Counted from the stretch's first letter, positions 1 to 9,241 are shown. The stretch: 64,000 bases of DNA from an uncultured Ulvibacter sp. (GCA_938041335.1 CALIAF010000020.1:35859-99858), one strand, 5' to 3'. The notes: generated from the letters alone by a model not told the origin. Numbers and translations: made by a program.

Positions 1-1289
1 TAAGAATAAGACAAGATTTTATGATTGCTCAAGCCATGTTGAATAAGCCTTTTGCTACCAACGATGAGAACTACCAACCCATGTTAGAGATGGCATTGGC
101 GCGCATTAGGCAACTATCTGCTCACGAGGTTGGCCATACCTTAGGTTTTGCTCACAACTTTGCCGCAAGTGCAAACAATAATGCGAGTGTTATGGATTAT
201 CCGCATCCGCAATTGTACGATGTAAATGGCGCTACAGATGTTTCTAGAGCATATGCGAAAGGGATTGGGACCTGGGATAAAGTAACAGTTGCATATTCCT
301 ACGGAAATGTGCCCGGGTTAACTACAGAGAAAGCATTTTTAAATAACATATTACTAGAAGCGCAGGCTAAAGGATTACGTTATATTTCTGATCCAGATGC
401 TAGACCAAAAGGAGGGGCGCACGCCACGGCACATTTATGGGATAATGGAGCGAATGCGGCAACACAATTAGAACAGGTTCTAAAAATAAGAAAACAAGCC
501 ATGGCTAATTTTTCAGCAGATAATATAAGAGAAGGAGAAGCCTATTCTACGCTAGAAGATGTATTTGTGCCATTGTATTTTTTTCATCGATTCCAGACGG
601 AGGCCGCAGTAAAAATGATAGGAGGGATGGATTATAATTATGCGGTAAAAGGGGATGGCCAAGTGATCACAAAAACATTAGATAAAAATGAACAGGAACA
701 AGCATTAGATGCTTTGTTACACACATTATTGCCAGAAAATCTTGCGATACCAGAAGATAAATTAGCATTGTTTCCACCTCGAGCTTATGGGTTTTATCGC
801 AGTCGAGAATCTTTTAAAAGTGATATGGGTGTTGCTTTTGATGCTTTAGGTGCTGCTGCAACGGCAAGTAAGATGACCCTGGAGTTATTGTTTAATGCGG
901 AGCGAGCTAATCGCTTAGTGCAACAAAAAGCAATGGATCAAAATGCTTTAAGTCTTGAAGAGGTAATGTTTAAAATGAAAGAAAAAAGCTTTGTTAAATT
1001 GAAAGGTTCATCCTATGAACAAGAAATTTTAAAATCAATACAGTTTTTATATCTGGAACAACTCATGCAGCTGTCAGTTAGTGATAGCAGTATCCCTCAA
1101 ACTAAGGCAGTTGCCTTAAATGGTATTAGAGCTATTTCAGAAGAAATAAGTAAAGGCAATTCTGCTTTCGATATGTTTTTACGGTCAGAAATAAAAAGAT
1201 TTAAAACGAATCCAGAAAAATTTAAGCAAGTAAAGATTCCGGCAATCCCGGATGGAAGCCCAATAGGATCTTATCAATGTGGTTTTTAA
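1..1289 (+). CDS. Zinc-dependent metalloprotease, 3' part (5' end outside window)
   Basis: The frame is open from the left edge of the window, so this is the C-terminal part of a longer gene; the ATG at 21 is probably internal. About 35 codons after that ATG there is HEVGHTLGFAHN, the extended zinc site HExxHxxGxxH of metzincins, with the glutamate as catalytic base. The roughly 375 residues after it lack recognisable low-complexity or membrane segments. This fits the large Bacteroidota proteases carrying DUF5117 and DUF4953 (Met-zincin) domains, which are usually exported and about 800 residues long. The family assignment rests on the motif, its position and the general sequence character. 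A secretion signal would lie upstream and is not visible. Substrate unknown. Confidence 0.8.
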   Translation, partial: RIRQDFMIAQAMLNKPFATNDENYQPMLEMALARIRQLSAHEVGHTLGFAHNFAASANNNASVMDYPHPQLYDVNGATDVSRAYAKGIGTWDKVTVAYSYGNVPGLTTEKAFLNNILLEAQAKGLRYISDPDARPKGGAHATAHLWDNGANAATQLEQVLKIRKQAMANFSADNIREGEAYSTLEDVFVPLYFFHRFQTEAAVKMIGGMDYNYAVKGDGQVITKTLDKNEQEQALDALLHTLLPENLAIPEDKLALFPPRAYGFYRSRESFKSDMGVAFDALGAAATASKMTLELLFNAERANRLVQQKAMDQNALSLEEVMFKMKEKSFVKLKGSSYEQEILKSIQFLYLEQLMQLSVSDSSIPQTKAVALNGIRAISEEISKGNSAFDMFLRSEIKRFKTNPEKFKQVKIPAIPDGSPIGSYQCGF

Positions 1290-1343
1290 AAGCTGTTATT
1301 AAATCTTTATAAGTACAGGAACAAAAAACTGATACACCCTTAA

Positions 1344-1662
1344 AGACGCTACTATTTCAGATTGTTATACCGCGAACGTCCTGGTTATTCAAACAAACCA
1401 ATAAAACCTGATTTAGAGGAATCTAATAATGATGCTCCCATAAGAAGGTCAGAACCTAAAAACAGTCACCGTCTATAATAGGTTTAAAAGTGCCGCAGGT
1501 GCATTTGAAAAAAAATATAACATGTTTGACTTGTCAAGTCATGCCAATAAAAAGAATATTAATACGATGCATAACAATAGTTTACCTCTTGTGAAGCTCG
1601 ATAAAATGTTAGATGCTGCTATTAAAAATAAGGAAACTAACAGCCCTTGGACTAGAATGTAG
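1344..1662 (+). pseudogene. Decayed gene remnant in two frames
   Basis: The 444 bases between the protease and the aldolase hold no intact gene. Two overlapping open stretches read like protein: 1344-1478 (contains RPGYSNKPIKPDLEE) and 1444-1662 in another frame (contains LKTVTVYNRFKSAAGAFEKK and ends NSPWTRM, stop at 1660). They meet at about 1444-1478, as expected if a frameshift separated two parts of one gene. Neither has a convincing start codon or promoter. I do not recognise the family. It could also be chance open frame in non-coding DNA. Confidence 0.35.
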
Positions 1663-1733
1663 TAGATTTCTACAATAATTATTTTAAATTGCCTTTGCTT
1701 TTTTAGTAGCGGCTTTTTTTAACACCTATTATT

Positions 1734-2762
1734 ATGAATAGTATCGATTTACGCAGTGACACTGTAACAAAACCAACCCCCGGAATGATGCAAGCTATTA
1801 TGAATGCAGAAGTGGGAGATGATGTGTATAAAGAAGATCCCGCAGTAAATGCATTAGAAGCATATATGAAAGACTTGTTTGGGATGGATGATGCTTTGTT
1901 TTTCCCTACAGGGAGTATGGCAAACCAAGCTGCCATAAAATTGCACACGCAACCGGGCGAGCAGTTAATTTGTGATAAATGGGCACACGTATATAATTAT
2001 GAGGGAGGAGGGGCTTCATTTAACAGTGGTGTTTCTTGCAAGCTAGTAGACGGCGATCGCGGTATGATTACTGCTGCTCAAGTAGAAGAGCATATTAATC
2101 CTCCAGATTTTTATCACAGTCCATTAACCTCTTTAGTGTGTTTAGAAAATACTACAAATAAAGGAGGAGGGGCTTGTTATAATTTTGCCGAAATATTAAA
2201 AATTAAAACCGTCTGCCAGTCACATCAATTAGGCTTGCATCTGGATGGAGCTCGATTAATGAACGCGATTGTTGCAAAAAATGAAGACCCAAAAGAATAC
2301 GGAAAAGTGTTTGATACCATCTCTGTTTGTCTCAGCAAGGGGCTAGGAGCACCTATGGGCACCGTATTATTAGGTAGACAAGATCTAATGAAAAACGCAA
2401 TTCGAGTTCGAAAAATTTTAGGAGGGGGTATGCGACAGGTAGGATTTATGGCGGCAGCTGGGTTGTATGGAATGAAGCATCAATTAACCCGATTGGCGGA
2501 TGACCATAGTAAAGCAAAAGAGTTAGCTAAAACATTGCAAAACCTTGATTATGTAAAACATGTTGAGCCTACAGAAACTAATATTGTCATTTTTTATTTA
2601 GTTGATGATGTTTCAGAAAAACTATTTATGCAAGATTTAGAGGGAAAAGGAGTGAGAATAAGTAATATGGGACAGGGGAAGCTTAGAATTGTAACCCATC
2701 ACGACTATACCGCAGATATGCACGAGGTGTTTATACATATTTTGGGTGCATTTATGGGATGA
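1734..2762 (+). CDS. ltaE: Low-specificity L-threonine aldolase
   Basis: A PLP enzyme of fold type I (beta-eliminating lyase family) that cleaves L-threonine or L-allo-threonine to glycine and acetaldehyde in the cytosol. The 342 residues match the usual family length. The N-terminus IDLRSDTVTKPT is typical of the family. The PLP-binding aspartate lies in HLDGARLMN (about residues 169-177) and the Schiff-base lysine in CLSKGLGAPMG (K202). The start ATG at 1734 leads directly into this conserved N-terminus. It appears to be transcribed alone: a gene remnant lies upstream and a gap of about 160 bases downstream. Confidence 0.93.
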   Translation: MNSIDLRSDTVTKPTPGMMQAIMNAEVGDDVYKEDPAVNALEAYMKDLFGMDDALFFPTGSMANQAAIKLHTQPGEQLICDKWAHVYNYEGGGASFNSGVSCKLVDGDRGMITAAQVEEHINPPDFYHSPLTSLVCLENTTNKGGGACYNFAEILKIKTVCQSHQLGLHLDGARLMNAIVAKNEDPKEYGKVFDTISVCLSKGLGAPMGTVLLGRQDLMKNAIRVRKILGGGMRQVGFMAAAGLYGMKHQLTRLADDHSKAKELAKTLQNLDYVKHVEPTETNIVIFYLVDDVSEKLFMQDLEGKGVRISNMGQGKLRIVTHHDYTADMHEVFIHILGAFMG

Positions 2763-2884
2763 TTGCTTCTCTTTTCGGATCTAATTAAATACCGTTGTCG
2801 GTAAAAACCAACTGCTCAACGATTTCCTTGCTTGTTTCGCATAATTTATGGGTTTAGAATAGATAACTGACATTGTAAATTACG

Positions 2885-2892
2885 TATCTTTG
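2885..2892 (+). promoter_or_regulatory. -7 promoter box (TATCTTTG) of the OmpA gene
   Basis: TATCTTTG matches the Bacteroidota -7 consensus TAnnTTTG and lies 33 bases before the ATG at 2926. No good TTTG -33 element is seen at the expected distance. Its position makes an upstream start at 2890 unlikely, since transcription would begin near 2899. Confidence 0.6.
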
Positions 2893-2925
2893 CTCCACTT
2901 ATTAACTCTATTAAATATATCTAAC

Positions 2926-4608
2926 ATGAAAAAAATTATTTTACTAGGTTTTGCATTAATGATCGCTTCTGTATCTTTTGCTCAAGATCTACCAACTAAC
3001 CCAGAACCAGGTAAATGTTACGTACGTTGTGTAACTCCAGATGTATGGGTAAACCAAGACGTTACAGTACAGGTTACGCCTGCATATAAAACGTTAAGAG
3101 TTGTACCTGCAACTTACACAACAGAAAACATTACAGTTGAGTCTAAGCAAGCTGCACAAACTTTAGAGGTTGTACCAGCATCTTTTACTACTGAAGATTT
3201 TTCTATTACAACTAAAGAAGCTTCTCGTCGTTTGATCTCAATACCATCTGAGAGCAACACGGAAACAGTAACTGTTACTGTTGAAGACGCTAGTTATTCT
3301 TTACGTGTAGTTCCTGCTGTTTATGACACGCAAGAATTTACAGTTGTAGTTCAACCAGCTTACCAGAGAGTAGAGGTTGTTCCTGCAACTTACGAAACTC
3401 GTGACGTTCAGATCGTAGTTAGTGAGCCATCGCAGCGTTTGGAAGTAAATCCAGCTGAATGGGGAACTGAGACGTTAACATACAAGAAAAGAGAATTTGG
3501 TAACTCTATAAGTGTAGTACCAGCTTCTTTTGGATCTGATTTCCAGACTATCGAAGTAAAGCCAGCTACTGCTCGTTGGGAAATGAGTGATACTCCTACT
3601 TTAGATTGTGAGTCTAGTGACCCTAACGATTGTCGTTACTGGTGTTACAAAGGTGTGCCAGCTGAGTTTACTACAGTTTCTGTACAGACTTTATCTAGCG
3701 ATGCTTCTTTTGTAAGAACTCCAGATTGTGATCCTAACAATAATGGTGGTCAAGATTGTGGTGTTGATACTTATACTAGAACAGTATTGTTGAAGCCAGC
3801 TACTACACGTACTATTGATATTCCTGGTGAAACTAGAATGGTTAAGACGACTGTAATGGCAACGCCTCCAACAACGCGTTCTATAGATATTCCAGCAGTA
3901 ACTAAGACAATGACTAAAAGAGTAATGGTAACTCCTCCAACAACAGAGAGAGTTGAAATTCCTTCTAGAACTGCAACAGTTAAGAAAACTACCTTTACTA
4001 ATGAAACGACTAGAATTGAAGAAATTCCTTCAATTACTAAAACTTTCTCTAAGAGAGTAATGTCTACACCTCCTACTACAAGAGCAATTGGTATTGACGG
4101 TCAAACAAAAACACTTAAAGTAACTAAACTTGCTAGTGATTCTAGAGTAGAAGAGAATACAGTTCCTGCTACTACTAGAACAGTATCTAAAGAAGTATTA
4201 CAATCTAAAGGTGGTCTTACTACTTGGAAAGAAGTTGATTGTGTTGCTTTAGAGTACCAAGCACTTCCTATCAACTGGAACTTAGGTTCTGCTACATTAA
4301 CTGGTGAAGCTAGAAGTCTTATCGATTCTAGATTAATGCCATTATTAGCTCAGAATCCAGGTGTGAAGTTAGAGATTGCTTCTCATACAGATGCTAGAGG
4401 ATCAAGTACTGCTAACCAAGATCTTTCTGAAAGAAGAGCTCAAGCAGTAGTAAGATACTTAGAGTCTAAAGGAATCAATAACAGCTTATTAGTTGCTAAT
4501 GGTTTTGGTGAAAACAGATTAACAAACAGATGTAGAGACGGTGTTTCTTGTACAGAAAGAGAGCACGCTGCAAACCGTAGAACTCAGTTTAGATTGATTA
4601 ACAACTAA
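2926..4608 (+). CDS. OmpA family protein with two sets of internal repeats
   Basis: This 560-residue envelope protein starts with a signal peptide (MKKIILLGFALMIASVSFAQ). Residues about 45-190 carry repeats of roughly 24 residues marked by RVVPA, EVVPA and VEVNPA. Residues about 285-410 carry a second set marked by TTRSIDIP, TTERVEIP and TTRAIGID. The last about 120 residues form an OmpA C-terminal peptidoglycan-binding domain (IASHTDARGSS, DLSERRAQAVVRYL, then NRRTQFRLIN). Several cysteines (CYVRC, DCESSDPNDCRYWC) suggest disulfides. Codon use is strongly biased to GTT, ACT, GCT and TCT, unlike its neighbours, suggesting high expression. The likely role is anchoring the outer membrane to peptidoglycan. 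The start at 2926 is chosen because the signal peptide begins there. It is monocistronic, with its own promoter and terminator. Confidence 0.9.
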   Translation: MKKIILLGFALMIASVSFAQDLPTNPEPGKCYVRCVTPDVWVNQDVTVQVTPAYKTLRVVPATYTTENITVESKQAAQTLEVVPASFTTEDFSITTKEASRRLISIPSESNTETVTVTVEDASYSLRVVPAVYDTQEFTVVVQPAYQRVEVVPATYETRDVQIVVSEPSQRLEVNPAEWGTETLTYKKREFGNSISVVPASFGSDFQTIEVKPATARWEMSDTPTLDCESSDPNDCRYWCYKGVPAEFTTVSVQTLSSDASFVRTPDCDPNNNGGQDCGVDTYTRTVLLKPATTRTIDIPGETRMVKTTVMATPPTTRSIDIPAVTKTMTKRVMVTPPTTERVEIPSRTATVKKTTFTNETTRIEEIPSITKTFSKRVMSTPPTTRAIGIDGQTKTLKVTKLASDSRVEENTVPATTRTVSKEVLQSKGGLTTWKEVDCVALEYQALPINWNLGSATLTGEARSLIDSRLMPLLAQNPGVKLEIASHTDARGSSTANQDLSERRAQAVVRYLESKGINNSLLVANGFGENRLTNRCRDGVSCTEREHAANRRTQFRLINN

Positions 4609-4632
4609 ACATTGTTTTACATATAGTATTAA

Positions 4633-4660
4633 AAAGACCTCATTAATGGGGTCTTTTTTT
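4633..4660 (+). terminator. Rho-independent terminator after OmpA gene
   Basis: The arms AAAGACC (4633-4639) and GGTCTTT (4650-4656) are extended by inner T-G, C-G and A-T pairs, followed by a T run. Confidence 0.9.
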
Positions 4661-4712
4661 ATGCGGTATTTATACTAAAAACAATCGTAAAAGAGTTATC
4701 GGTATAGTCAAA

Positions 4713-4744
4713 TTTGAATTTTTGAAAAAAAATCTGCATCTTTG
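4713..4744 (+). promoter_or_regulatory. Probable promoter of the thioredoxin gene
   Basis: TTTG at 4713-4716, 20 bases, then CATCTTTG at 4737-4744, one mismatch from TAnnTTTG. The ATG follows at 4783. Confidence 0.5.
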
Positions 4745-4782
4745 GCATAGATTATGCAACCCCCTCATAAACTAAACATACT

Positions 4783-5304
4783 ATGAAACCTACATTAGCA
4801 CTAGTATTTTTCTTTCTTACTTCTATTGGTATTGCCCAAAATTTTTCATTAGATGATGCATTTGATGAAGAAGTAGCAGAAGTAACAACACAAGCAGAAA
4901 AAATTGATCAAACAAATAATTGGATTACTAATCTAGACGATGCAAAACAAATTGCTAAGCGTGATGGAAAGCATATTTTGCTTTATTTTACAGGTAGCGA
5001 TTGGTGCACTCCTTGTGTGGCATTAAAGAAAGATTTTTTTGAGACGAATGAGTTTGCTCAATATGAAGATAAGTTTGTGATGGTATATATAGATCGCCCG
5101 AGACGGACTGATATTATCTCACCGGAACAAATGACTTACAATAAAGAGGTCATCGCAAAGTATAAAACGACATCCTTTCCTAGAGTGATGATACTTGATA
5201 GCTCTGGAAGAGAGAAAGAAGCGCTATCAGGCTATAGTTCCTTTAATACCTACCAAGACACAAGCTATCATTTTAATATGGTCAAAAAATATGCTTCCCT
5301 ATAG
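4783..5304 (+). CDS. Exported thioredoxin-like protein
   Basis: A 173-residue protein with a signal peptide (about residues 1-18, ending FFLTSIGIAQ) and a thioredoxin-fold domain. The active site is DWCTPC (C75 and C78), followed by a cis-proline region (KTTSFPRVMILD). The sequence W-x-x-x-L-D-D-A-K-Q-I-A ahead of the active site resembles the thioredoxin_7/DUF255-like exported disulfide reductases of Bacteroidota. It probably keeps periplasmic thiols reduced or isomerises disulfides. The neighbouring OmpA protein has several cysteines, but a link is only inference. It stands alone between two terminators. Confidence 0.85.
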   Translation: MKPTLALVFFFLTSIGIAQNFSLDDAFDEEVAEVTTQAEKIDQTNNWITNLDDAKQIAKRDGKHILLYFTGSDWCTPCVALKKDFFETNEFAQYEDKFVMVYIDRPRRTDIISPEQMTYNKEVIAKYKTTSFPRVMILDSSGREKEALSGYSSFNTYQDTSYHFNMVKKYASL

Positions 5305-5310
5305 AAACCT

Positions 5311-5342
5311 AAAAATCCCGATAGAAATATCGGGATTTTTTT
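5311..5342. terminator. Bidirectional terminator between thioredoxin and ybaB
   Basis: Perfect stem AAAAATCCCGATA / TATCGGGATTTTT with runs of A and T on both sides. It lies between the thioredoxin gene and the 3' end of convergent ybaB. Confidence 0.9.
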
Positions 5343-5391
5343 ATGCGAGTAAAATACAATTTCCTCACTATTCTATATTTTCAACTACCCA

Positions 5392-5715
5392 CTATTTAAA
5401 CATGTCCATGCCAGGAATATTTGGCATTCCGTCTTTAGCAACCGCAGCTATTTCCGCATCATTTACATCAGATGCTTTTTTTATCGCTTTGTTTAATGTT
5501 AAAATTAAATAGTCTTCTAACTGCTCTTTATCTTCTAGTAAGCTATCGTCTATCTTAATCTCTTTGAGCTCACGATTAGCGGTAAGTGTTACTTTTAAAA
5601 GCCCATCATTACTTTGTTCATCTATTAGCACTCCATTTAGGCGTTGCTTTGTAGCTTCTACTTTTGCTTGGGTTTCTTTAAGTTTTCCCATCATTCCCAT
5701 TAGGTCTCCTAACAT
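5392..5715 (-). CDS. YbaB/EbfC family nucleoid-associated protein
   Basis: A 107-residue DNA-binding protein of the YbaB/EbfC family, which forms small dimers that bind DNA and often sits near recombination genes in other bacteria. Family traits seen are the [20 protein letters not shown] helix, the central strand region [19 protein letters not shown], and a C-terminal helix followed by a flexible [12 protein letters not shown] tail. I choose the ATG at 5715 because the family begins there. A start 16 codons further up would precede the conserved helix by an unrelated segment. Divergent from the peptidase gene, 66 bases apart. Confidence 0.88.
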   Translation of the reverse strand: MLGDLMGMMGKLKETQAKVEATKQRLNGVLIDEQSNDGLLKVTLTANRELKEIKIDDSLLEDKEQLEDYLILTLNKAIKKASDVNDAEIAAVAKDGMPNIPGMDMFK

Positions 5716-5739
5716 GTTGTTTTGCTTTATTGTTCCTTG

Positions 5740-5747
5740 CAAATTTA
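5740..5747 (-). promoter_or_regulatory. -7 box of ybaB (TAAATTTG on the minus strand)
   Basis: TAAATTTG reads on the minus strand 24 bases before the ATG at 5715. It agrees with that start and not with a start at 5763. The -33 element is unclear. Confidence 0.5.
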
Positions 5748-5781
5748 GTATTTTGCACAGCAAATCATAAACTTTTATTCA

Positions 5782-7914
5782 ATGAAAAATAGCATCATTT
5801 TAATAGTAGTATTGGCTAGTTTTCTTTCTTGCGATAAAAAGAAATCTTCAATTAAAAATATGGATATAAAAGCTCCTTTTGCAGATAAAATTGCAAAAAC
5901 AATGGAAATACACGGAGACGTGAGGGTTGATAATTATTTTTGGTTAAATGATAAGGAAAATCCTGAAGTCATAGATTATCTAGAGCGGGAGAACGATTAT
6001 TATAATAAAATGACCGTGCATACTGATGATCTTAAAGAAGATATTTTTCAAGAAATTAAGGGTAGGATTAAAGAAGATGATGCGTCTGTACCCTATAAAT
6101 ACAATGGGTACTATTACATTACTCGTTTTGAGAAAGGCAAAGATTATCCAATTCATACCCGAAGAAAAGGTGCTCTAGATGCTGAAGAAGAAATTTTATT
6201 TGATGTGAATCAAATGGCAAAAGATCACGCCTATTATGCCTTAAGCGGAATTAACGTGAGTCCTGATAATAAATTAGTTGCATTTGGTGTAGATACTGTA
6301 AGTCGTCGCAAGTATACCATTCACATAAAAGATCTTGAAACCGGAAAAATATTGGAGGAGCATATCCCTGTAACTACAGGAGGTTCTACCTGGGCTAATG
6401 ATAACAAAACCTTGTTCTACACAAAAAAAGATGAAAAAACACTTCGATCTAACCAGATTGTTAAACATGTGTTAGGGACATCGATAAATAAAGACAAGGT
6501 TGTTTTTACTGAAAAAGATGAGACGTTTAATACTTATGTATATAAAACAAAGTCTAGAAAGTACATTGTTATAGGTAGTAACAGCACGCTTACTTCAGAA
6601 TATCAATTACTGAATGCTGATACCCCAGAAAGTGAATTTAAAATGTTTCAACCGCGCACGCGAGGCTTGGAATATAGTTTTTTGCATTATGAAGATCAGT
6701 TTTATGTGGTTACCAATAAAGATAAGGCGACTAACTTTAAGTTAATGAAAACTGCCGAAAACCAGACTGGTAAGGAGAACTGGATTGAAGTGATCCCCCA
6801 TAGGGAAGATGTATTGATTGAAGATGTTGATATCTTTAAAGAATACTTGGTAATAAGTGAACGTAAAAATGGCCTCAATGAAGTTCGTATTATAAAATGG
6901 GAAGATGAAAGTGAGTACTTTTTACCTTTTAATAATGAGACTTATACAGCGTACACAACTACAAATCTAGATTTTGACACTACAACATTACGATACGGAT
7001 ACACGGCATTAAATACACCGGCCTCTATCATTGACTTTGATATGACGACTAAAGAAAAAACGGTTGTCAAAGAAACCGAAGTGTTAGGGGGAAAGTTTGA
7101 TAAAAACAACTATGAGTCAAAACGTATTTGGGCAACAGCAGAAGACGGAACAAAAATTCCCGTTTCAATTGTATATAGGAAAGGTATAAAACTAAACGGT
7201 AAAAACCCTTTTTTAATGTATGCTTACGGCTCATACGGTTCTACAGTAGATCCCTATTTTTCGTATTCGAGAATCTCGTTAATGGATAGAGGATTCATTT
7301 TTGGAATTGCACATGTTAGAGGTGGAGAATATTTGGGGCGGAAATGGTATGAAGATGGTAAATTATTAAAGAAAAAGAACACTTTTACAGACTTCATTGA
7401 TGCATCAAAGTATGTAATTGATCAAAAGTATACTTCCGAAGAACATTTATACGCATCTGGAGGTTCGGCCGGTGGTTTGTTAATGGGCGCAATTGTAAAT
7501 ATGTCTCCACAGACCTATAATGGTGTGATTGCTTCTGTGCCTTTTGTAGATGTAATGACTACGATGCTTGATGATACCATACCATTAACAACTGGAGAAT
7601 ATGATGAATGGGGTAACCCAAATGAGAAAGCATCTTATGACTATATGAGGTCATATTCGCCTTATGATAATGTAGCAAAAAAACACTTTCCTAACATGCT
7701 TGTGACAACGGGTCTCCATGATTCTCAAGTTCAGTACTTTGAGCCGGCAAAATGGGTGGCAAAAATACGGGAGTATAAAACAGACACTAATGTATTACTG
7801 TTTCATACAAATATGGATGCAGGACACGGAGGTGCTTCTGGTAGGTTTGAAGCATTAAGAGAGGTTGCGATGGATTATGCGTTCTTGCTTGACTTAGAGG
7901 GAATTACCAAATAG
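5782..7914 (+). CDS. Prolyl oligopeptidase family (S9A) lipoprotein, oligopeptidase B-like
   Basis: A 710-residue serine peptidase with an N-terminal lipoprotein signal (VLASFLSC, lipid cysteine at about residue 17), so probably anchored in the envelope. Residues about 30-420 form the beta-propeller (DNYFWLNDKENPEV near the start, as in oligopeptidase B). The C-terminal alpha/beta hydrolase domain carries the triad S562 (GGSAGG), D647 (GLHDSQV) and H682 (AGHGG). The oxyanion and propeller-closing region HVRGGEYLGRKWYEDGK is intact. The family cleaves short peptides after basic residues or proline; sequence alone does not fix which. Length is normal for the family plus lipoprotein signal. Confidence 0.92.
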   Translation: MKNSIILIVVLASFLSCDKKKSSIKNMDIKAPFADKIAKTMEIHGDVRVDNYFWLNDKENPEVIDYLERENDYYNKMTVHTDDLKEDIFQEIKGRIKEDDASVPYKYNGYYYITRFEKGKDYPIHTRRKGALDAEEEILFDVNQMAKDHAYYALSGINVSPDNKLVAFGVDTVSRRKYTIHIKDLETGKILEEHIPVTTGGSTWANDNKTLFYTKKDEKTLRSNQIVKHVLGTSINKDKVVFTEKDETFNTYVYKTKSRKYIVIGSNSTLTSEYQLLNADTPESEFKMFQPRTRGLEYSFLHYEDQFYVVTNKDKATNFKLMKTAENQTGKENWIEVIPHREDVLIEDVDIFKEYLVISERKNGLNEVRIIKWEDESEYFLPFNNETYTAYTTTNLDFDTTTLRYGYTALNTPASIIDFDMTTKEKTVVKETEVLGGKFDKNNYESKRIWATAEDGTKIPVSIVYRKGIKLNGKNPFLMYAYGSYGSTVDPYFSYSRISLMDRGFIFGIAHVRGGEYLGRKWYEDGKLLKKKNTFTDFIDASKYVIDQKYTSEEHLYASGGSAGGLLMGAIVNMSPQTYNGVIASVPFVDVMTTMLDDTIPLTTGEYDEWGNPNEKASYDYMRSYSPYDNVAKKHFPNMLVTTGLHDSQVQYFEPAKWVAKIREYKTDTNVLLFHTNMDAGHGGASGRFEALREVAMDYAFLLDLEGITK

Positions 7915-7928
7915 TCAATCTTTTTTCG

Positions 7929-7936
7929 TAAATTTG
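7929..7936 (+). promoter_or_regulatory. -7 box (TAAATTTG) before the cysteine synthase-like gene
   Basis: Exact TAnnTTTG match 52 bases before the ATG at 7989, implying a leader of about 45 bases and separate transcription from the peptidase gene. Confidence 0.55.
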
Positions 7937-7988
7937 CACCGTATTTCATCAACATAATATTTGTGAAGAGATATAGAAATCACCTTGA

Positions 7989-9026
7989 ATGAAAGAAACT
8001 AAAAAAGTGTATAAAAACGTTCTTGAACTAATTGGCAATACGCCATTGATAGAACTTAATAATAGTACTAAAGGGATGAAAGGTTCTTACTTTGCAAAAG
8101 TAGAAGCGTTTAATCCAGGTCACTCTGCTAAAGATAGAATTGCACTGCATATTCTTGAAAATGCAGAAGCAAAAGGAATCATCAAGCCAGGTGACACTAT
8201 TGTAGAGACTACTTCGGGTAACACAGGATTTAGTATTGCCATGGTGAGTGCGCTCAAAGGATATAAATGTATCCTTGCCGTGAGTTCAAAATCTTCTAAA
8301 GATAAAATAGACATGTTAAAGACAATGGGCGCAGAAGTGCACGTATGTCCGGCGCATGTTGCTGCAGATGATCCCCGTTCTTATTATGAAGTTGCAAAAC
8401 GTATTCATTTAGAAACACCAGGCTCCGTATATATTAATCAATATTTTAACACGCTAAATATTGAAGCGCATTATGCCTCTACCGGTCCAGAAATCTGGAA
8501 TCAGACTAATGGAGAGATTACACATCTTATCGCTTGTAGCGGTACAGGAGGGACTATTTCTGGTACGGCACGTTTCTTAAAAGAAAAAAACCCAAACATT
8601 CAAATATTGGGTATTGATGCGTATGGTTCTGTACTTCAGAAATTTCATGAAACTGGAGAACTGGACAAAAATGAGATTTATCCTTACCGTATAGAAGGCC
8701 TAGGAAAAAATTTGATACCCTCTGCGACAGATTTTAGTCAAATAGACTCTTTTACAAAAGTAACTGACAAAGACAGTGCATTAGCTGCAAGAGATATTGC
8801 AAAGAAAGAAGGATTATTTGTAGGCTATACCAGTGGTGCAGCGATGCAAGGAGCAAAACAATTAAATGAAGAGGGAGTGTTTGATGACAGCAGTAAAGTA
8901 GTTATTATCTTCCCAGATCACGGCTCGCGATACATGAGTAAGATCTATGATGATGAATGGATGAAGTTAAATGGCTTTCTTGACGAAGCAGTACAAGAAA
9001 CAAAAGCAGTCAACTATATCAAGTAA
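7989..9026 (+). CDS. PLP-dependent cysteine synthase family protein (cysteine, cystathionine or cysteate synthase)
   Basis: A 345-residue fold-type II PLP enzyme. The Schiff-base lysine is K48 in NPGHSAKDR. The phosphate and substrate loop is TTSGNTG (residues 74-80), and the PLP-phosphate loop [10 protein letters not shown] is intact. The sequence looks more like the CBS/CysM branch than Cys[10 protein letters not shown] and ILGIDAYGS resemble CBS core motifs, and there is no C-terminal CBS domain. Known family reactions are replacement of O-acetyl- or O-phosphoserine by sulfide, homocysteine or, in cysteate synthases, sulfite. The next gene is an alpha-oxoamine synthase. Together they could make cysteate and condense it with an acyl thioester for sulfonolipid (capnine) synthesis. 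This is inference from adjacency and the Flavobacteriia background. Confidence 0.82.
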   Translation: MKETKKVYKNVLELIGNTPLIELNNSTKGMKGSYFAKVEAFNPGHSAKDRIALHILENAEAKGIIKPGDTIVETTSGNTGFSIAMVSALKGYKCILAVSSKSSKDKIDMLKTMGAEVHVCPAHVAADDPRSYYEVAKRIHLETPGSVYINQYFNTLNIEAHYASTGPEIWNQTNGEITHLIACSGTGGTISGTARFLKEKNPNIQILGIDAYGSVLQKFHETGELDKNEIYPYRIEGLGKNLIPSATDFSQIDSFTKVTDKDSALAARDIAKKEGLFVGYTSGAAMQGAKQLNEEGVFDDSSKVVIIFPDHGSRYMSKIYDDEWMKLNGFLDEAVQETKAVNYIK

Positions 9027-9042
9027 TTACATATAAAATAGA

Positions 9043-9072
9043 AAAGCTCGATGTTAATATCGGGCTTTTTTT
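9043..9072 (+). terminator. Rho-independent terminator
   Basis: Stem AAGCTCGAT / ATCGGGCTT (one G-T pair) followed by a T run, 17 bases after the stop codon. Confidence 0.88.
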
Positions 9073-9209
9073 ATGCGATTTTTTTAGATAAGTACCATAA
9101 ACAGGTGATCGTAATTGCTTCGGAAATATCCCAGTTTTTGGTTTATATCTTCTTAATAATCTATTGCAATTGTCTACCTCTTTTATATGGTAATGAGGAT
9201 TAAATTAAT

Positions 9210-9217
9210 TAATTTTG
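9210..9217 (+). promoter_or_regulatory. -7 box (TAATTTTG) of the alpha-oxoamine synthase gene
   Basis: Exact TAnnTTTG match. A TTG codon at 9215 that could start the frame lies inside this box. Transcription would begin near 9224, so the ATG at 9242 is the better start. Confidence 0.6.
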
Positions 9218-9241
9218 TCCACTTATAGAAATATTATTTTG

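Noticed and set aside
1703..1948. Minus-strand ORF of 81 codons
   Set aside because: It lies antisense to the conserved N-terminus of threonine aldolase and shows no family signal; a shadow of that gene.
4742..4757. Sigma-54-like sequence TGGCATAGATTATGC before the thioredoxin gene
   Set aside because: GG-N10-GC spacing fits, but it overlaps a better TTTG-N20-CATCTTTG housekeeping promoter and departs from TGGCACG and TTGC.
5195..5512. Plus-strand ORF of 105 codons across the thioredoxin gene end
   Set aside because: It overlaps the thioredoxin gene, the terminator at 5311-5342 and the 3' part of ybaB, so it is not a gene.
9215..9241. TTG start nine codons upstream in the alpha-oxoamine synthase frame
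   Set aside because: The TTG is part of the TAATTTTG promoter box, so it would not be in the mRNA.
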